Part shown: in pieces, positions 1 through 10,122 of the stretch
Layout: each line of letters opens with the position of its first letter
Numbering within the stretch: position 1 is the first letter of the stretch
From: Sphingobacterium sp. ML3W
GTDB taxonomy: Bacteria; Bacteroidota; Bacteroidia; Sphingobacteriales; Sphingobacteriaceae
Direction: 5' to 3'
Assembly: GCF_000747525.1 (NCBI RefSeq)
Contig: NZ_CP009278.1
Location: forward strand, 1,798,001 to 1,862,000
DNA: 64,000 nt
Program-made: the position numbers and the translations under genes
The notes under the pieces: generated by a model
The model's database searches: none
Told to the model about the DNA's origin: nothing
What the model saw: only the letters and a program-made list of their open reading frames with translations

Positions 1-426
1 GGAATTGTTAATTGGATAGGTTTTGAAGATGATGCTGTACTTCAGGAAATCAACACCGGACAGCAGTATAAGATTCTTGTAGGAGGTCAAGTTGCATGCG
101 TCTTCCTATTGGCGACATCAGACCCGCTACTTTGGCAAGAAAAGAATGAACAACCGGCGATTTATATCCATCGTATAGCTACTAATCCAGACTTTAGAGG
201 TCAACATTTTGTAATCAAAATTGTTAGTTTTGTTAAGGGTTTAGCAAGGAGAGAGGGTAAGAAATATATCCGGATGGATACCACTGCAGGTAATGAACGA
301 TTGAATCGGTATTATGAACATTGTGGGTTTAGCATTGTAAACACAATTGTTATCCAAGAAGCAATTGATATGCCAGCACATTATCAAAATAATTCTTTTA
401 CATTATTTGAAATGTCGGTAGAGTAG
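1..426 (+). CDS. GNAT-family N-acetyltransferase (5' end outside window)
   Basis: The reading frame is open from the first base, so the start lies left of the window and 141 residues of the C-terminal part are visible. The segment with IHRIATNPDFRGQ followed by a hydrophobic helix is the acetyl-CoA-binding motif A of GNAT enzymes. The later YYEHCGF segment is the typical motif B region. The protein would transfer an acetyl group from acetyl-CoA to an amine on an unknown substrate in the cytoplasm. A TTG at position 109 is in frame but lies inside the fold, so it is not the real start. The family is clear; the substrate cannot be read from the sequence. Confidence 0.8.
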   Translation, partial: GIVNWIGFEDDAVLQEINTGQQYKILVGGQVACVFLLATSDPLLWQEKNEQPAIYIHRIATNPDFRGQHFVIKIVSFVKGLARREGKKYIRMDTTAGNERLNRYYEHCGFSIVNTIVIQEAIDMPAHYQNNSFTLFEMSVE

Positions 427-505
427 GATATCACAGATGAGTGTATATCTTTATTAGTTGTCATTTTAATCGACTCGATTTACTTTAGTCTTAACTGTTA
501 CTAGG

Positions 506-934
506 TTACAATGGTGTTTTATTTTTAATTTTTTTTGCCACTATCGCTCCTAGATAGGCCATAGGTAGATAAGCTGCAACTATATCTATTATTGTATACC
601 ATGTTGGCGATGGTAACATAAAGACACTTGCTATACCACCTACCAAGAAAAGTAGACCAATTATTAGGGCATAATTAAGTTTGTTCTTTTCAACTATAAA
701 GGCTGTGATACCTGCTCCGAATAGAGTTCCAAGGGCATGTGCTAAGAAAGGGAAAATAAAATGTTTTGGTTGGAACAGGTGCATGGAGGCTTTTAATCCT
801 TCGGTAGTGGTGATATCGGCTCCAAGCGGAGCGGGAATGATAACCCCACTTAACATGATAATACTCATATTAATTATACTGCCTATGATGATACCAATCA
901 CTATTGCTAGCAGATTCTTTAAAATAGGATTCAT
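506..934 (-). CDS. Small four-helix membrane protein, unknown function
   Basis: This 142-residue protein has four predicted membrane segments: an N-terminal one rich in Ile and Gly, one around residues 60-80, one around 88-107, and one near the C-terminus. It ends in a basic tail (KKIKNK). There is no signal peptidase site and no catalytic motif. It stands alone, and a region dense in stops separates it from its neighbours. Proteins of this size and layout are common in Bacteroidota, but I know of no assigned role. An overlapping plus-strand frame at 681-998 looks like a shadow. Confidence 0.6.
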   Translation of the reverse strand: MNPILKNLLAIVIGIIIGSIINMSIIMLSGVIIPAPLGADITTTEGLKASMHLFQPKHFIFPFLAHALGTLFGAGITAFIVEKNKLNYALIIGLLFLVGGIASVFMLPSPTWYTIIDIVAAYLPMAYLGAIVAKKIKNKTPL

Positions 935-1186
935 AAATTTACATTTTAGAAAATTTATTTATAATATTATTATAAATAAATTTAGTGTTTTTCATTGATA
1001 AAAGTTGTATTTAGATAAGGGAAATTGGCAAAAATTGTCCTAATACATTTTGTTTTTCCATTATCCTTCCACTATTCTAATAATTTATAATCTAGCCCTC
1101 AGTCCGTAAATAACACGAATGCATATTAATTAAACACTATTAAGCATTTGATTGTTATACATATACAAGTAATGAAGGAGTTTTTT

Positions 1187-1657
1187 ATGGATAATAGTAA
1201 AAAAAGTTTGAATGCACGTATTGCACGATACAATAAGCATTACGGATTTTTAGAAAATCCTCACAAATTTAGTATAGAGTGTAATCCACATCGACTGATT
1301 ATTAGAAATTTTGCACTACGTAATAATAGGCGTGAACTTTATGAAGAATATATACGGAGCTTTTATCCTGATAAAGCAGCGAAGGAGCTTGGAGAGTTTG
1401 ATTCGTGTTTAATGTATTTGAAGTTTTTTAATCAGGAAGAAGCGAAAGAGTGGTTTGTTTCTAATGATACAAAAGTAGTAGAATCGGATATTCAAGTGAT
1501 TGAGAATGATGCGATACTCAGGATGTTGTTTGTGGAAGATGAGCAAGATAGAAAGGAGCTTTTGCAGGCTGAGCAAACTTATATCTTAAATCGTATAGCG
1601 CCAGAGTCTATTTTGCAAGAGCGTGAAAATTTTTGGATAGATACGAGAGTTTGTTAG
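1187..1657 (+). CDS. Hypothetical soluble protein (156 aa)
   Basis: I do not recognise this protein. The ATG at 1187 is preferred because GAAGGAG lies 8 bases upstream, a rare clear Shine-Dalgarno sequence for this genome. The upstream in-frame TTG at 1148 and ATG at 1172 give no better context. The product is charged, helical and soluble, with aromatic-rich stretches (ARYNKHYGF near the start, MYLKFF near residue 85) and an acidic C-terminal half. It has no signal peptide or membrane segment. A hairpin terminator follows at 1712, so it seems to be a single-gene unit. Confidence 0.6.
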   Translation: MDNSKKSLNARIARYNKHYGFLENPHKFSIECNPHRLIIRNFALRNNRRELYEEYIRSFYPDKAAKELGEFDSCLMYLKFFNQEEAKEWFVSNDTKVVESDIQVIENDAILRMLFVEDEQDRKELLQAEQTYILNRIAPESILQERENFWIDTRVC

Positions 1658-1711
1658 TCTCTTCTTAAAACATTCTAGGGTTAGGTTTCCTTGGTCGTTA
1701 ATAATATATGA

Positions 1712-1737
1712 GGGGAAGCCTAAGCTTCCCCGTTTTG
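1712..1737 (+). terminator. Intrinsic terminator after the 156-aa hypothetical gene
   Basis: GGGGAAGC (1712-1719) and GCTTCCCC (1724-1731) form a perfect 8-bp stem with a CTAA loop. A short GTTTTG tract follows on the plus strand. It lies between the plus-strand gene ending at 1657 and the minus-strand gene ending at 1802. Confidence 0.65.
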
Positions 1738-1801
1738 ATATAGAGACATATATGATTAATCAGAAATATACATCATCTATGAGAAAAAATAAAAATGTTA
1801 A

Positions 1802-3172
<1,371 letters not shown>

Positions 3173-3245
3173 TTAACATGTATGCCCATCCTAAATAGGT
3201 GAGCGCTATAATTCGTCTTTGAAATCGAATTTTTAAATTCTAGAC

Positions 3246-3289
3246 CATACTCATATTGAGTATGCAAAATGAAGAGATTAATAATCTCT
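3246..3289. promoter_or_regulatory. Two adjacent perfect palindromes upstream of tmm (possible operators)
   Basis: CATACTCA-TAT-TGAGTATG spans 3246-3264 and AGAGATT-AAT-AATCTCT spans 3273-3289. Their centres are 26 bp apart. Both lie 80-130 bp upstream of the tmm start, on the side from which tmm is transcribed. The spacing suits a dimeric repressor or activator. No regulator gene is adjacent, and the role is inferred. Confidence 0.35.
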
Positions 3290-3308
3290 AAAATAGATGG
3301 CAATAGCC

Positions 3309-3339
3309 AAAAAGATGCACAACATCAATGTAGTTGTGC
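3309..3339 (-). other. Hairpin with T tract in the presumed tmm leader
   Basis: GCACAAC (3317-3323) pairs with GTTGTGC (3333-3339) across a 9-base loop. On the minus strand the hairpin is followed after two bases by CTTTTT. It could be an attenuator or a weak terminator upstream of tmm. No transcription start is known, so this remains a suggestion. Confidence 0.3.
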
Positions 3340-3619
3340 CAAAAAAATGACCTAATATAATTATATTAAGGTATTTTCATCATAATGGCTAAGCTAGGGA
3401 AAATTTATGGCAATGTCAAGTGTTAATTTATATAAGTGGTTAATAATTACCAACTTTGTTGTGTTAAATTATATAAATACGACTTATTTCATTCCTGTAT
3501 ATGTGGAGCTATTCATCGCCAAGTTTTTCCAAACTGATGTAAATAATAATTTCAAATGATGCAGAGGAGAATCTGATACAAAATACATGAGCTTACGAAT
3601 ATATTCATAACTTTAATTC

Positions 3620-3796
3620 ATGGAATTACTCATTTCGATTTTGTGTGCTAAATATGGAGTTTCTTCAACACTTGTCTACCAGCTTTTATCACATATGGAA
3701 AAAAGAACCTATACGCCTCATGAAATGGTTATAGGTCTTCAGGCTCGTAAGCAATATTACTATAGAATTGATGGAAACTATAGTTCAAAAGAGTAA
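3620..3796 (+). CDS. Small ORF overlapping the start of the MFS exporter gene
   Basis: This 58-residue frame begins with ATG at 3620 and ends at 3796, 26 bases inside the exporter gene. Its amino acid content (YGVSSTLVYQLLSHMEKRTYTPHEM) is helical and plausible, with a KYGVSSTLVYQLL stretch that might be a helix-turn-helix. I recognise no family. It could be a short regulator or leader peptide coupled to the exporter, a remnant, or a chance frame. No ribosome binding site is evident. Confidence 0.25.
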   Translation: MELLISILCAKYGVSSTLVYQLLSHMEKRTYTPHEMVIGLQARKQYYYRIDGNYSSKE

Positions 3797-5003
3797 CTGG
3801 AAAAATAAATTTGGCATTATTTGGACAGGACAGTTATTTTCTATATTGAGCAGTTCGATTGCTCAATTCGCTATGGTCTTGTGGATAGGGATGGAAACCG
3901 GCTCGGCTGAAGCACTTGCATACGCCGCTATTGCAGGATTGTTGCCACAGATTATTTTGGGACCATTTGCTGGAGTATTTATTGATAGGTGGAATCGTAA
4001 ATGGACCATGATAGGAGCTGATTTATTTGTTGCCCTCTGTTCTGCTGCAATAGCATTATTCTTTTACTTAGATATCGTAGAGTTGTGGTCTATTTATATT
4101 TTACTGATGCTTAGATCTGTGGGAAGTGCATTTCATGCACCTGCTATGAAATCTGCGATACCTATATTGGCACCTAAATCTGCACTTGTCCGTATTGCTG
4201 GAGTGAATGAAATAATCCAATCTATATCTATCATTTGCGGACCGATGCTAGGCGCAATATGTTTATTAACCTTTGGTATGAGCATCGTGATGATATTGGA
4301 TTTTATAGGGGCTTTTATTGCCAGTTTTTCGTTGTTATTCGTTTCAATTCCCAGCATACCAAAAGAAAGGAGATCTGCAAAGACCATGTTACAAGATATG
4401 ACCGATGGGGCTGCTGCAATCCTTCAAAATAGAGGTATGACATGGTTAATGGTTTCAGAAGTGGTTGTCAATTTCTTTGTAATGCCAATTGTGGCAGTTA
4501 TGTCATTGATGACATTACAATACTTTAAAGGGACGGCATATCAAGTGAGCCTAATCGAGGGTTTTTATGGGATTGGTTTACTGGTTGGAGGTATTATTTT
4601 AAGTCTTTGGAATCCAAAAATAAGAAAAGTGAGCTTAATTATCCTTGGTTTTTCTGGACTCGGCGCTGTGTTAGCCATATGTGGTGCATTGCCTTCCGGA
4701 TACTTCACAGCTTATGCTATTTTGACCATTGTGCAGGGCTTTGCAGTTCCACTCTTTACAGGTCCATTCACCGTGTTAATTCAAACACAGTTTCCTCCGA
4801 CATATTTAGGTCGTGTTTTTGCCTTATTTGGTAGCATAAGCCAACTTCCTGCTATGATTGGACTGTTGTTTGCAGGGTATATTGCTGATGATATCGGTGT
4901 AGAGAAGCTTTTTGTGTTTGGTGGTGTCGTGGTTGCAATGACTGGAATTATATTGTTCTTTATTCCTTCTGTGCAGCATTTAGAGGAAAAATCAGCCCAT
5001 TAA
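3771..5003 (+). CDS. MFS exporter, Mef (macrolide efflux)-like
   Basis: This is a twelve-helix major facilitator of about 410 residues. The N-terminal half carries the pattern of the MefA/H+-antiporter-2 group: QLFSILSSSIAQFA in helix 1, then FAGVFIDRWNRKW as the helix 2-3 loop signature, and MLRSVGSAFHAPA near residue 120. Family members export macrolides or other hydrophobic compounds with proton antiport at the inner membrane. The ATG at 3771 is chosen over the TTG immediately before it. A small ORF overlaps the start. The actual substrate, and whether it confers resistance, cannot be read from the sequence. Confidence 0.8.
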   Translation: METIVQKSNWKNKFGIIWTGQLFSILSSSIAQFAMVLWIGMETGSAEALAYAAIAGLLPQIILGPFAGVFIDRWNRKWTMIGADLFVALCSAAIALFFYLDIVELWSIYILLMLRSVGSAFHAPAMKSAIPILAPKSALVRIAGVNEIIQSISIICGPMLGAICLLTFGMSIVMILDFIGAFIASFSLLFVSIPSIPKERRSAKTMLQDMTDGAAAILQNRGMTWLMVSEVVVNFFVMPIVAVMSLMTLQYFKGTAYQVSLIEGFYGIGLLVGGIILSLWNPKIRKVSLIILGFSGLGAVLAICGALPSGYFTAYAILTIVQGFAVPLFTGPFTVLIQTQFPPTYLGRVFALFGSISQLPAMIGLLFAGYIADDIGVEKLFVFGGVVVAMTGIILFFIPSVQHLEEKSAH

Positions 5004-5055
5004 TAATCATATTCAAGGCTAAGGTGTTGAATGTCATTATTAATGAGGGCGTTAC

Positions 5056-5619
5056 CTAGTTAATTTTATTTGAAGGATCTATGTTTTTTAACATAAAATG
5101 CACTCTTTCTTCAACTGTTCCTATGGGAACATCGATTACTTCATAGCCATAATCGCAGTAGGTTTTTTTTATCTTTTCATAGGTTTCGAATGCTTCTTGC
5201 CATGGCTGTTTTCTTTCTTCGTCAGTTTCATAGATAGCCAACCATGGGGGGAGAATAAAAACCTTTTTATTATATAAATGTGTTGTTGGTATTTGTTCTA
5301 TTTCAGATGTGATGCCTAGTTTGATTATCCGCATATAGCAGATGGTATCTAATATTCCACGATCAAAAAAGGTAATAGCGTTTTCATCATGACCGATTTT
5401 GAAGCTCTCTAGTGATGCCTCAAGCATCAGTTTGGCATAAAGGACTTTATTTCCCCAAGGAAGTCCTTTACCATTTGATAGGATCTGTTGTTTTATAATC
5501 TTGCGAGCATCTTCTGGAATAGTTTTATAGCCTCTTTTTCTTAAAGCGCGTAGTAAGGTTGTTTTACCAGCACCCGGACCTCCTGTTATAATATAACAAT
5601 TGTTTTTTCGAGTATTCAT
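5056..5619 (-). CDS. AAA-type predicted ATPase (AAA_28-like)
   Basis: This 187-residue protein begins with a Walker A motif, GGPGAGKT at residues 13-20, inside an ITGGPGAGKTTLL strand-loop-helix. It continues with EDARKIIKQQ and the Walker B-like strand ITFFDRGILD near residue 85. This pattern fits the stand-alone AAA_28 family of small P-loop ATPases or kinases. The C-terminal half has a DYGYEVIDVP strand common to the group. It would bind and hydrolyse a nucleoside triphosphate in the cytoplasm; its partner is unknown. It ends convergently with the MFS gene (52 bp gap). Confidence 0.75.
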   Translation of the reverse strand: MNTRKNNCYIITGGPGAGKTTLLRALRKRGYKTIPEDARKIIKQQILSNGKGLPWGNKVLYAKLMLEASLESFKIGHDENAITFFDRGILDTICYMRIIKLGITSEIEQIPTTHLYNKKVFILPPWLAIYETDEERKQPWQEAFETYEKIKKTYCDYGYEVIDVPIGTVEERVHFMLKNIDPSNKIN

Positions 5620-5766
5620 TTTGATTTAATTTAAGGTATCTGAATTTGGAAAATAGACTTCATAAGATGTATAATTTTCCAATTTTCCCAGATGATTTGA
5701 AAAGAAATCTTGCCTATTTGTTATGTAGATTCTTATATTTAAGTACTTATTTTTAAAGTCATTTAT

Positions 5767-5976
5767 ATGAATAGATTTTCATACATCCTTATTGTAATGT
5801 TTATACTACTAGCAGTCATTTCTACTTTTCTATATTCCATTGGAGAAATGGACTTGTCAGGTTTTATATTATCTACTAGCTCGTCAGTTTTAGGTATTCT
5901 AGGGCAAAAACTAAGTGTAGATAAAAGAAAGAGATTGAATACTTCCAATTATCTGAAGAATTATAATAAGCTCTGA
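5767..5976 (+). CDS. Possible small membrane protein (69 aa)
   Basis: The ATG at 5767 opens a 69-residue frame with two hydrophobic segments (residues 5-24 and about 30-48) and a basic tail. It lies in an AT-rich gap, and a competing minus-strand frame overlaps it. The membrane-like composition favours a real small protein, but there is no homolog that I recognise and no clear promoter. Confidence 0.35.
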   Translation: MNRFSYILIVMFILLAVISTFLYSIGEMDLSGFILSTSSSVLGILGQKLSVDKRKRLNTSNYLKNYNKL

Positions 5977-6137
5977 CCTGAACAATGAGGGATTATTTTT
6001 TAAGGGCACTATGGTTAGTAAGAACGAGTTGAAATATATGAACTTATTGCGATAGTATGTTATAGTTGGATTGACTATCGTAACAAGCCACATACTACGA
6101 CAATTTACATGTGCAATGGTATTTGGCTTGGATCAGT

Positions 6138-6698
6138 TTATTCAAAAGATAGACTAATCTTATTATAGCCTAGACCTTTGAGAAGAGGTGTGAAAACACT
6201 TAATGCATTAGAACGTGTTTGTTGAAGAATGTCAGATTTTCGAACTTCAATTGCGATTTGTTTTTCTGCATTTTTGTAAGCTTCATCCACAAGGTTTGCC
6301 TCTCGAAAGAATGCCATCTTGGTATCATATACACGCGAAGAATTGTGGTCAATTTTAATGTAACAAATCTCAGGTTGCGGTAGTCGCATGGAAACAGAAT
6401 CTCCAAAAACCTGGATATCCTCCTGTTTAACTTTAGTTAAGTCGACACATCCTACGGCGTCAGCTTTAATGATTAATAATACACTCGCTTCTGGAAGAAA
6501 TTGGCTGATATTTTTATGTTCGACAACATCACTAAATCTATATTTGACTAATTCCAATTTTCCCATTGCTTCAATACGTTCAATTAAAAGCTGGTGAGAG
6601 GTCACTTGCTTTGTATTGAAATCAAATTTTGGCCATAAAAACCAACCGATTAGACCTATTATTGCGAGTGTAAATATTATTTTTAAAAATCTTCCCAT
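6138..6698 (-). CDS. DUF4230 family protein, membrane-anchored
   Basis: The product has an N-terminal membrane anchor (LKIIFTLAIIGLIGWFLWP) followed by about 155 residues matching DUF4230 as I know it. It has a strand with LELVKYRFSDVVEH, a hydrophobic LLIIKADAVGCVDL strand, and a long helix (EANLVDEAYKNAEKQIA) typical of the family. The ATG at 6698 is preferred over the TTG at 6710. DUF4230 proteins are widespread in Bacteroidota and Firmicutes with no established role; the fold probably faces the periplasm. The gene stands alone. Confidence 0.75.
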   Translation of the reverse strand: MGRFLKIIFTLAIIGLIGWFLWPKFDFNTKQVTSHQLLIERIEAMGKLELVKYRFSDVVEHKNISQFLPEASVLLIIKADAVGCVDLTKVKQEDIQVFGDSVSMRLPQPEICYIKIDHNSSRVYDTKMAFFREANLVDEAYKNAEKQIAIEVRKSDILQQTRSNALSVFTPLLKGLGYNKISLSFE

Positions 6699-6710
6699 AC
6701 TGTAAACCAA

Positions 6711-7309
6711 TCAATTTACAGACCAGAATTTTAATATAGAGTTAAAATGTGGTGATTTTTTGATTTTTATAATCAGAATGTTACTGTGATAAATGATATA
6801 TGGCTTTTTAATAGTTGTCTATTGGGAGGATTTGAAAATCCAGTAATCGTTAAATATAAGAAGCAGAAGGTCTGTGATACTTTTAGAGTAATATAATTTT
6901 GAGAATATTGAATGTTGCAGTATTTTGCAATTATGTGTATTATTGCACTTAAAAATCTCGACACCTTTCCTATTTGACGCGGTTTGATGGTTAGTATTTT
7001 CGCAACTTTATATGTATAGGACCTACGTTATTGCTGTTCAGACGTATGTTTTTTTCTAGGGTTTATTTTATGGAAATTTATGCTGATAATATTACTGATT
7101 TTTTGCAACCCTCAGTTATTAAAATAGATGTTGCATCTAATTATTAGGTAACGACTGTTTCTTTAGTTCATCAGACCGGTTTATTAGAAGAATAGAAAAA
7201 TTTAAATATGTGTCATGTAGAAATGAGTGGTGTTGATTATGCTGGATTGGGTTATTTACAGCTCCATCATATGGATATGCAGTCAAAAGATAATTTTTAA
7301 TATAAATCA
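6711..7309. other. 600-bp region without a supported intact gene
   Basis: The sequence is very AT-rich, with short frames on both strands that do not look coding. A 77-codon plus-strand frame at 7070-7300 is broken by two TAG codons and is listed separately. I see no hairpin terminator or clear promoter. Confidence 0.4.
7070..7300 (+). pseudogene. Possible decayed small gene with two in-frame TAG codons
   Basis: Read from ATG at 7070, the frame runs 77 codons to TAA at 7298 with TAG at codons 26 and 42. The translated pieces (MEIYADNITDFLQPSVIKIDV, then SLVHQTGLLEE, then MCHVEMSGVDYAGLGYLQLH) look protein-like. I do not recognise the family. In such AT-rich DNA a frame with only two stops is not rare, so this is a weak call. 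Confidence 0.2.
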
Positions 7310-9664
7310 ATGAATATAAATACTTTAAAAAATTTGAAAGACTTTAAATTGACTCTTAAATTAGCGCGTGCTGTTAGTACTGCTCGTGCTCTTTATAAAT
7401 TTAGTATGCTCTGGAAATGGCAACGGTTTATTGTTAGTATGGTACTTCTTGGACTTGTTCAACTTTCTATGGGACAAAAGAAACCTGTTGATTATGTAAA
7501 TCCATTTATTGGCACCACTAATTACGGCACTACAAATCCGGGAGCTCAGGTCCCTCAAGGATTAATGAATGTATCTCCGTTCAATGTTATGGGGTCTTCT
7601 CTTAATAAGTCCGATAAAGATGAAGGATGGTGGTCAACACCCTATGAATATAACAACAAATTTTTTACAGGATTTTCGCACGTCAATCTCAGCGGAGTAG
7701 GGTGCCCCGATATGGGCAGTCTCTTGCTCATGCCTACCACTGGAGAGCTGCAGGTGGATTACAAAAAATATGGAAGTACTTATTCGAATGAAAATGCTTC
7801 AGCTGGATATTACACGAATCAACTGGATAAGTATCATGTAAAAACAGAAGCCACAGCAACGCAGAGAACAGGTATTTCTAGATTCACTTTTCCAAAGGGG
7901 AAGAGTCATATATTGTTAAACTTAGGTGAAGGTCTGACCAACGAGACGGGGGCAACCATGCGTTTTGTTAATGATAGAGAGATAGAAGGCTCTAAACTAT
8001 TGGGGTCATTTTGTTATGTCAATAATCAAGCGGTATATCCACTATATTTTGTAATGCGCTTGAGCAAAAAACCAATTCAAAAAGGATATTGGAAATTCCA
8101 AAGACAAGGTGCTCCGTGGGAAAATGAATGGAATAAAGATGCAGGGAAATACAAGCTCTTCACTGCTTACCAAAATGAGATGTCAGGTGATGATATTGGT
8201 GCATATCTTAGTTTTGAAACAGCAGAAAATGAGCAGATTGAAGTTCAAGTAGGTGTTTCCTTTGTAAGTATTGAAAATGCACGCCAGAATCTGGAACACG
8301 AACAACCACAAGGTGGTTTTGACCAAATTAGAGTAGCTGCTCATAAGAGATGGAATGAAGACTTATCGAAGATAGAAGTTGAGGGAGGAAGTGAAGATCA
8401 AAAAACGGTGTTTTATACCGCATTATACCATGCTTTAATTCATCCGAATATTCTACAAGATGTGAATGGTCAATATCCAGCAATGGAGAGTAGAGAAACT
8501 CGTCATACAGATGGCAATCGCTATACTGTCTTCTCGTTGTGGGATACTTATCGTAATGTTCAACCATTGATGAGCCTGTTGTTTCCTGATAGGCAGACCG
8601 AGATGATTCGCTCTATGATTGATATCTATAAGGAAAGCGGTTGGATGCCCAAATGGGAATTGTATGGACGTGAATCGTATACTATGGATGGTGATCCAGC
8701 TATTCCTGTTATTGTAGATGCATGGATGAAAGGTATTCGCGATTATGATCATGAAGCGGCATACGAAGCTTTTTATAAGTCTGCAACACGCGTAGATAGT
8801 GCAAACAAGATACGACCCGATAATGCCGACTATGTAAAATACGGCTATGTACCCTTGCGTGAGCCATTCGATAATTCAGTTTCACATGCTATCGAATATT
8901 ATCTTGCAGATTGGAACCTTGCTCAGTTTGCCGCTTCGCTAGACAAAAAGGAGGATGCTAAATTGTTTACTGAACGTGCTAAAGGGTATAAACATTATTA
9001 TTCCAAGGAATATGGCACTTTTCGACCTATACTTCCTGATGGCACTTTTTTAACACCTTTTGACCCATTGCAGGGAGCGAATTTTGAACCTAATCATGGA
9101 TTCCATGAGGGTAATGCATGGAACTATTCGTTTGCAATTCCGCATGATATTCCGGGATTGATGAAATTGATGGGGGGTAAACGTAAATTTGTTGAGAAAC
9201 TTCAGGAGACCTTTGATAAGGGATATTTTGATGTAACCAATGAGCCGGATATGCTTTATCCACATATTTTTTCAGAAATAGAGGGTGAAGAATGGCGGAC
9301 CCAAAAACTGGTTACAGAGATTTTAAATAAATACTTTACAAATGCACCAGGAGGTATACCAGGAAATGATGATACCGGAACAATGTCGACATGGGCATCT
9401 ATGAATATGATTGGTATTTACCCACTTTGTCCAGGTAGGCCTGAATATACTATTGTAACTCCTGTATTCGATAAAGTGACTATCCATCTGGATGCGAAAT
9501 ACCACCATGGAAAGGATAAGTTAGTGATTCGACGTGAGCGTTTGGGACAAGATGGATATATTAAAAGTATTTCGGTCGATGGCAAGAAAAATAAAGGATT
9601 CAAAGTATCACATCATGAACTTGTAAATACTGATGAAATTGTTGTTGCCACGGGAAGTCGTTAA
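7310..9664 (+). CDS. GH92 family glycosidase (alpha-mannosidase-like), exported
   Basis: The mature protein (about 730 residues) begins with the GH92 pattern VDYVNPFIGT. It carries the conserved blocks of the family: SLWDTYRNVQPL near residue 410, GWMPKWELYGRE, a HEGNAWNYSF block near 600, and GNDDTG at 685-690 containing the acidic residues of the active site. GH92 enzymes are calcium-dependent exo-alpha-mannosidases that trim N-glycans in the periplasm. A signal peptide begins at the internal Met33 (7406), with cleavage near LSMGQ. The extra 32 basic residues from 7310 may mean that the true start is 7406. There is no SusCD pair nearby, so it is not part of an obvious polysaccharide locus. 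Confidence 0.88.
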   Translation: MNINTLKNLKDFKLTLKLARAVSTARALYKFSMLWKWQRFIVSMVLLGLVQLSMGQKKPVDYVNPFIGTTNYGTTNPGAQVPQGLMNVSPFNVMGSSLNKSDKDEGWWSTPYEYNNKFFTGFSHVNLSGVGCPDMGSLLLMPTTGELQVDYKKYGSTYSNENASAGYYTNQLDKYHVKTEATATQRTGISRFTFPKGKSHILLNLGEGLTNETGATMRFVNDREIEGSKLLGSFCYVNNQAVYPLYFVMRLSKKPIQKGYWKFQRQGAPWENEWNKDAGKYKLFTAYQNEMSGDDIGAYLSFETAENEQIEVQVGVSFVSIENARQNLEHEQPQGGFDQIRVAAHKRWNEDLSKIEVEGGSEDQKTVFYTALYHALIHPNILQDVNGQYPAMESRETRHTDGNRYTVFSLWDTYRNVQPLMSLLFPDRQTEMIRSMIDIYKESGWMPKWELYGRESYTMDGDPAIPVIVDAWMKGIRDYDHEAAYEAFYKSATRVDSANKIRPDNADYVKYGYVPLREPFDNSVSHAIEYYLADWNLAQFAASLDKKEDAKLFTERAKGYKHYYSKEYGTFRPILPDGTFLTPFDPLQGANFEPNHGFHEGNAWNYSFAIPHDIPGLMKLMGGKRKFVEKLQETFDKGYFDVTNEPDMLYPHIFSEIEGEEWRTQKLVTEILNKYFTNAPGGIPGNDDTGTMSTWASMNMIGIYPLCPGRPEYTIVTPVFDKVTIHLDAKYHHGKDKLVIRRERLGQDGYIKSISVDGKKNKGFKVSHHELVNTDEIVVATGSR

Positions 9665-10122
9665 TCAAAATGTTATTTAAACATTCACCTGTTCAGGGTT
9701 CTTATCAAAGAATGTAAGTTTATAGACCCAAAATTTGAAAATTAATGGTGGATAGCAAGATGAGTCTACTCATAAGAAAGGCTTACATTTTTATGTAAGC
9801 CTTTCTTATGATATTTTTCCAATATGGCATATTGACAAGTCTAGATGACTATTCGAATTTGACCTATTATGACTATTTTGATTTACAGTTGAAGAAGAGT
9901 AAGTAATTCTGTGGAATATCCTTGACTTCAATATGAGATTTGATGAAGTTTAAATATTGTTTTAGCTAATAATTTCAATCAAAATTATGTAAGGTGGGAT
10001 GTCTAAAAAGCAGTTTGTTTATGTTGCTTTATACTGAATATAAAAATGTTTTTACTGAAGAATTAAGCGATCTTTTTATACTAAATTAATCGATATACGA
10101 AATATTTGCTACATTGTAGGTA
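9665..10122. other. Intergenic region between GH92 and acetyltransferase genes
   Basis: It contains the strong hairpin at 9771-9810 and otherwise only AT-rich sequence. No credible reading frame, tRNA or clear promoter was found. Confidence 0.5.
9771..9817 (+). terminator. Strong terminator hairpin after the GH92 gene
   Basis: A perfect 18-bp stem (9771-9788 with 9793-9810) closes a TTTT loop. A run with ATATTTTT follows on the plus side. It lies 107 bp past the GH92 stop and should end that transcript. Confidence 0.75.
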
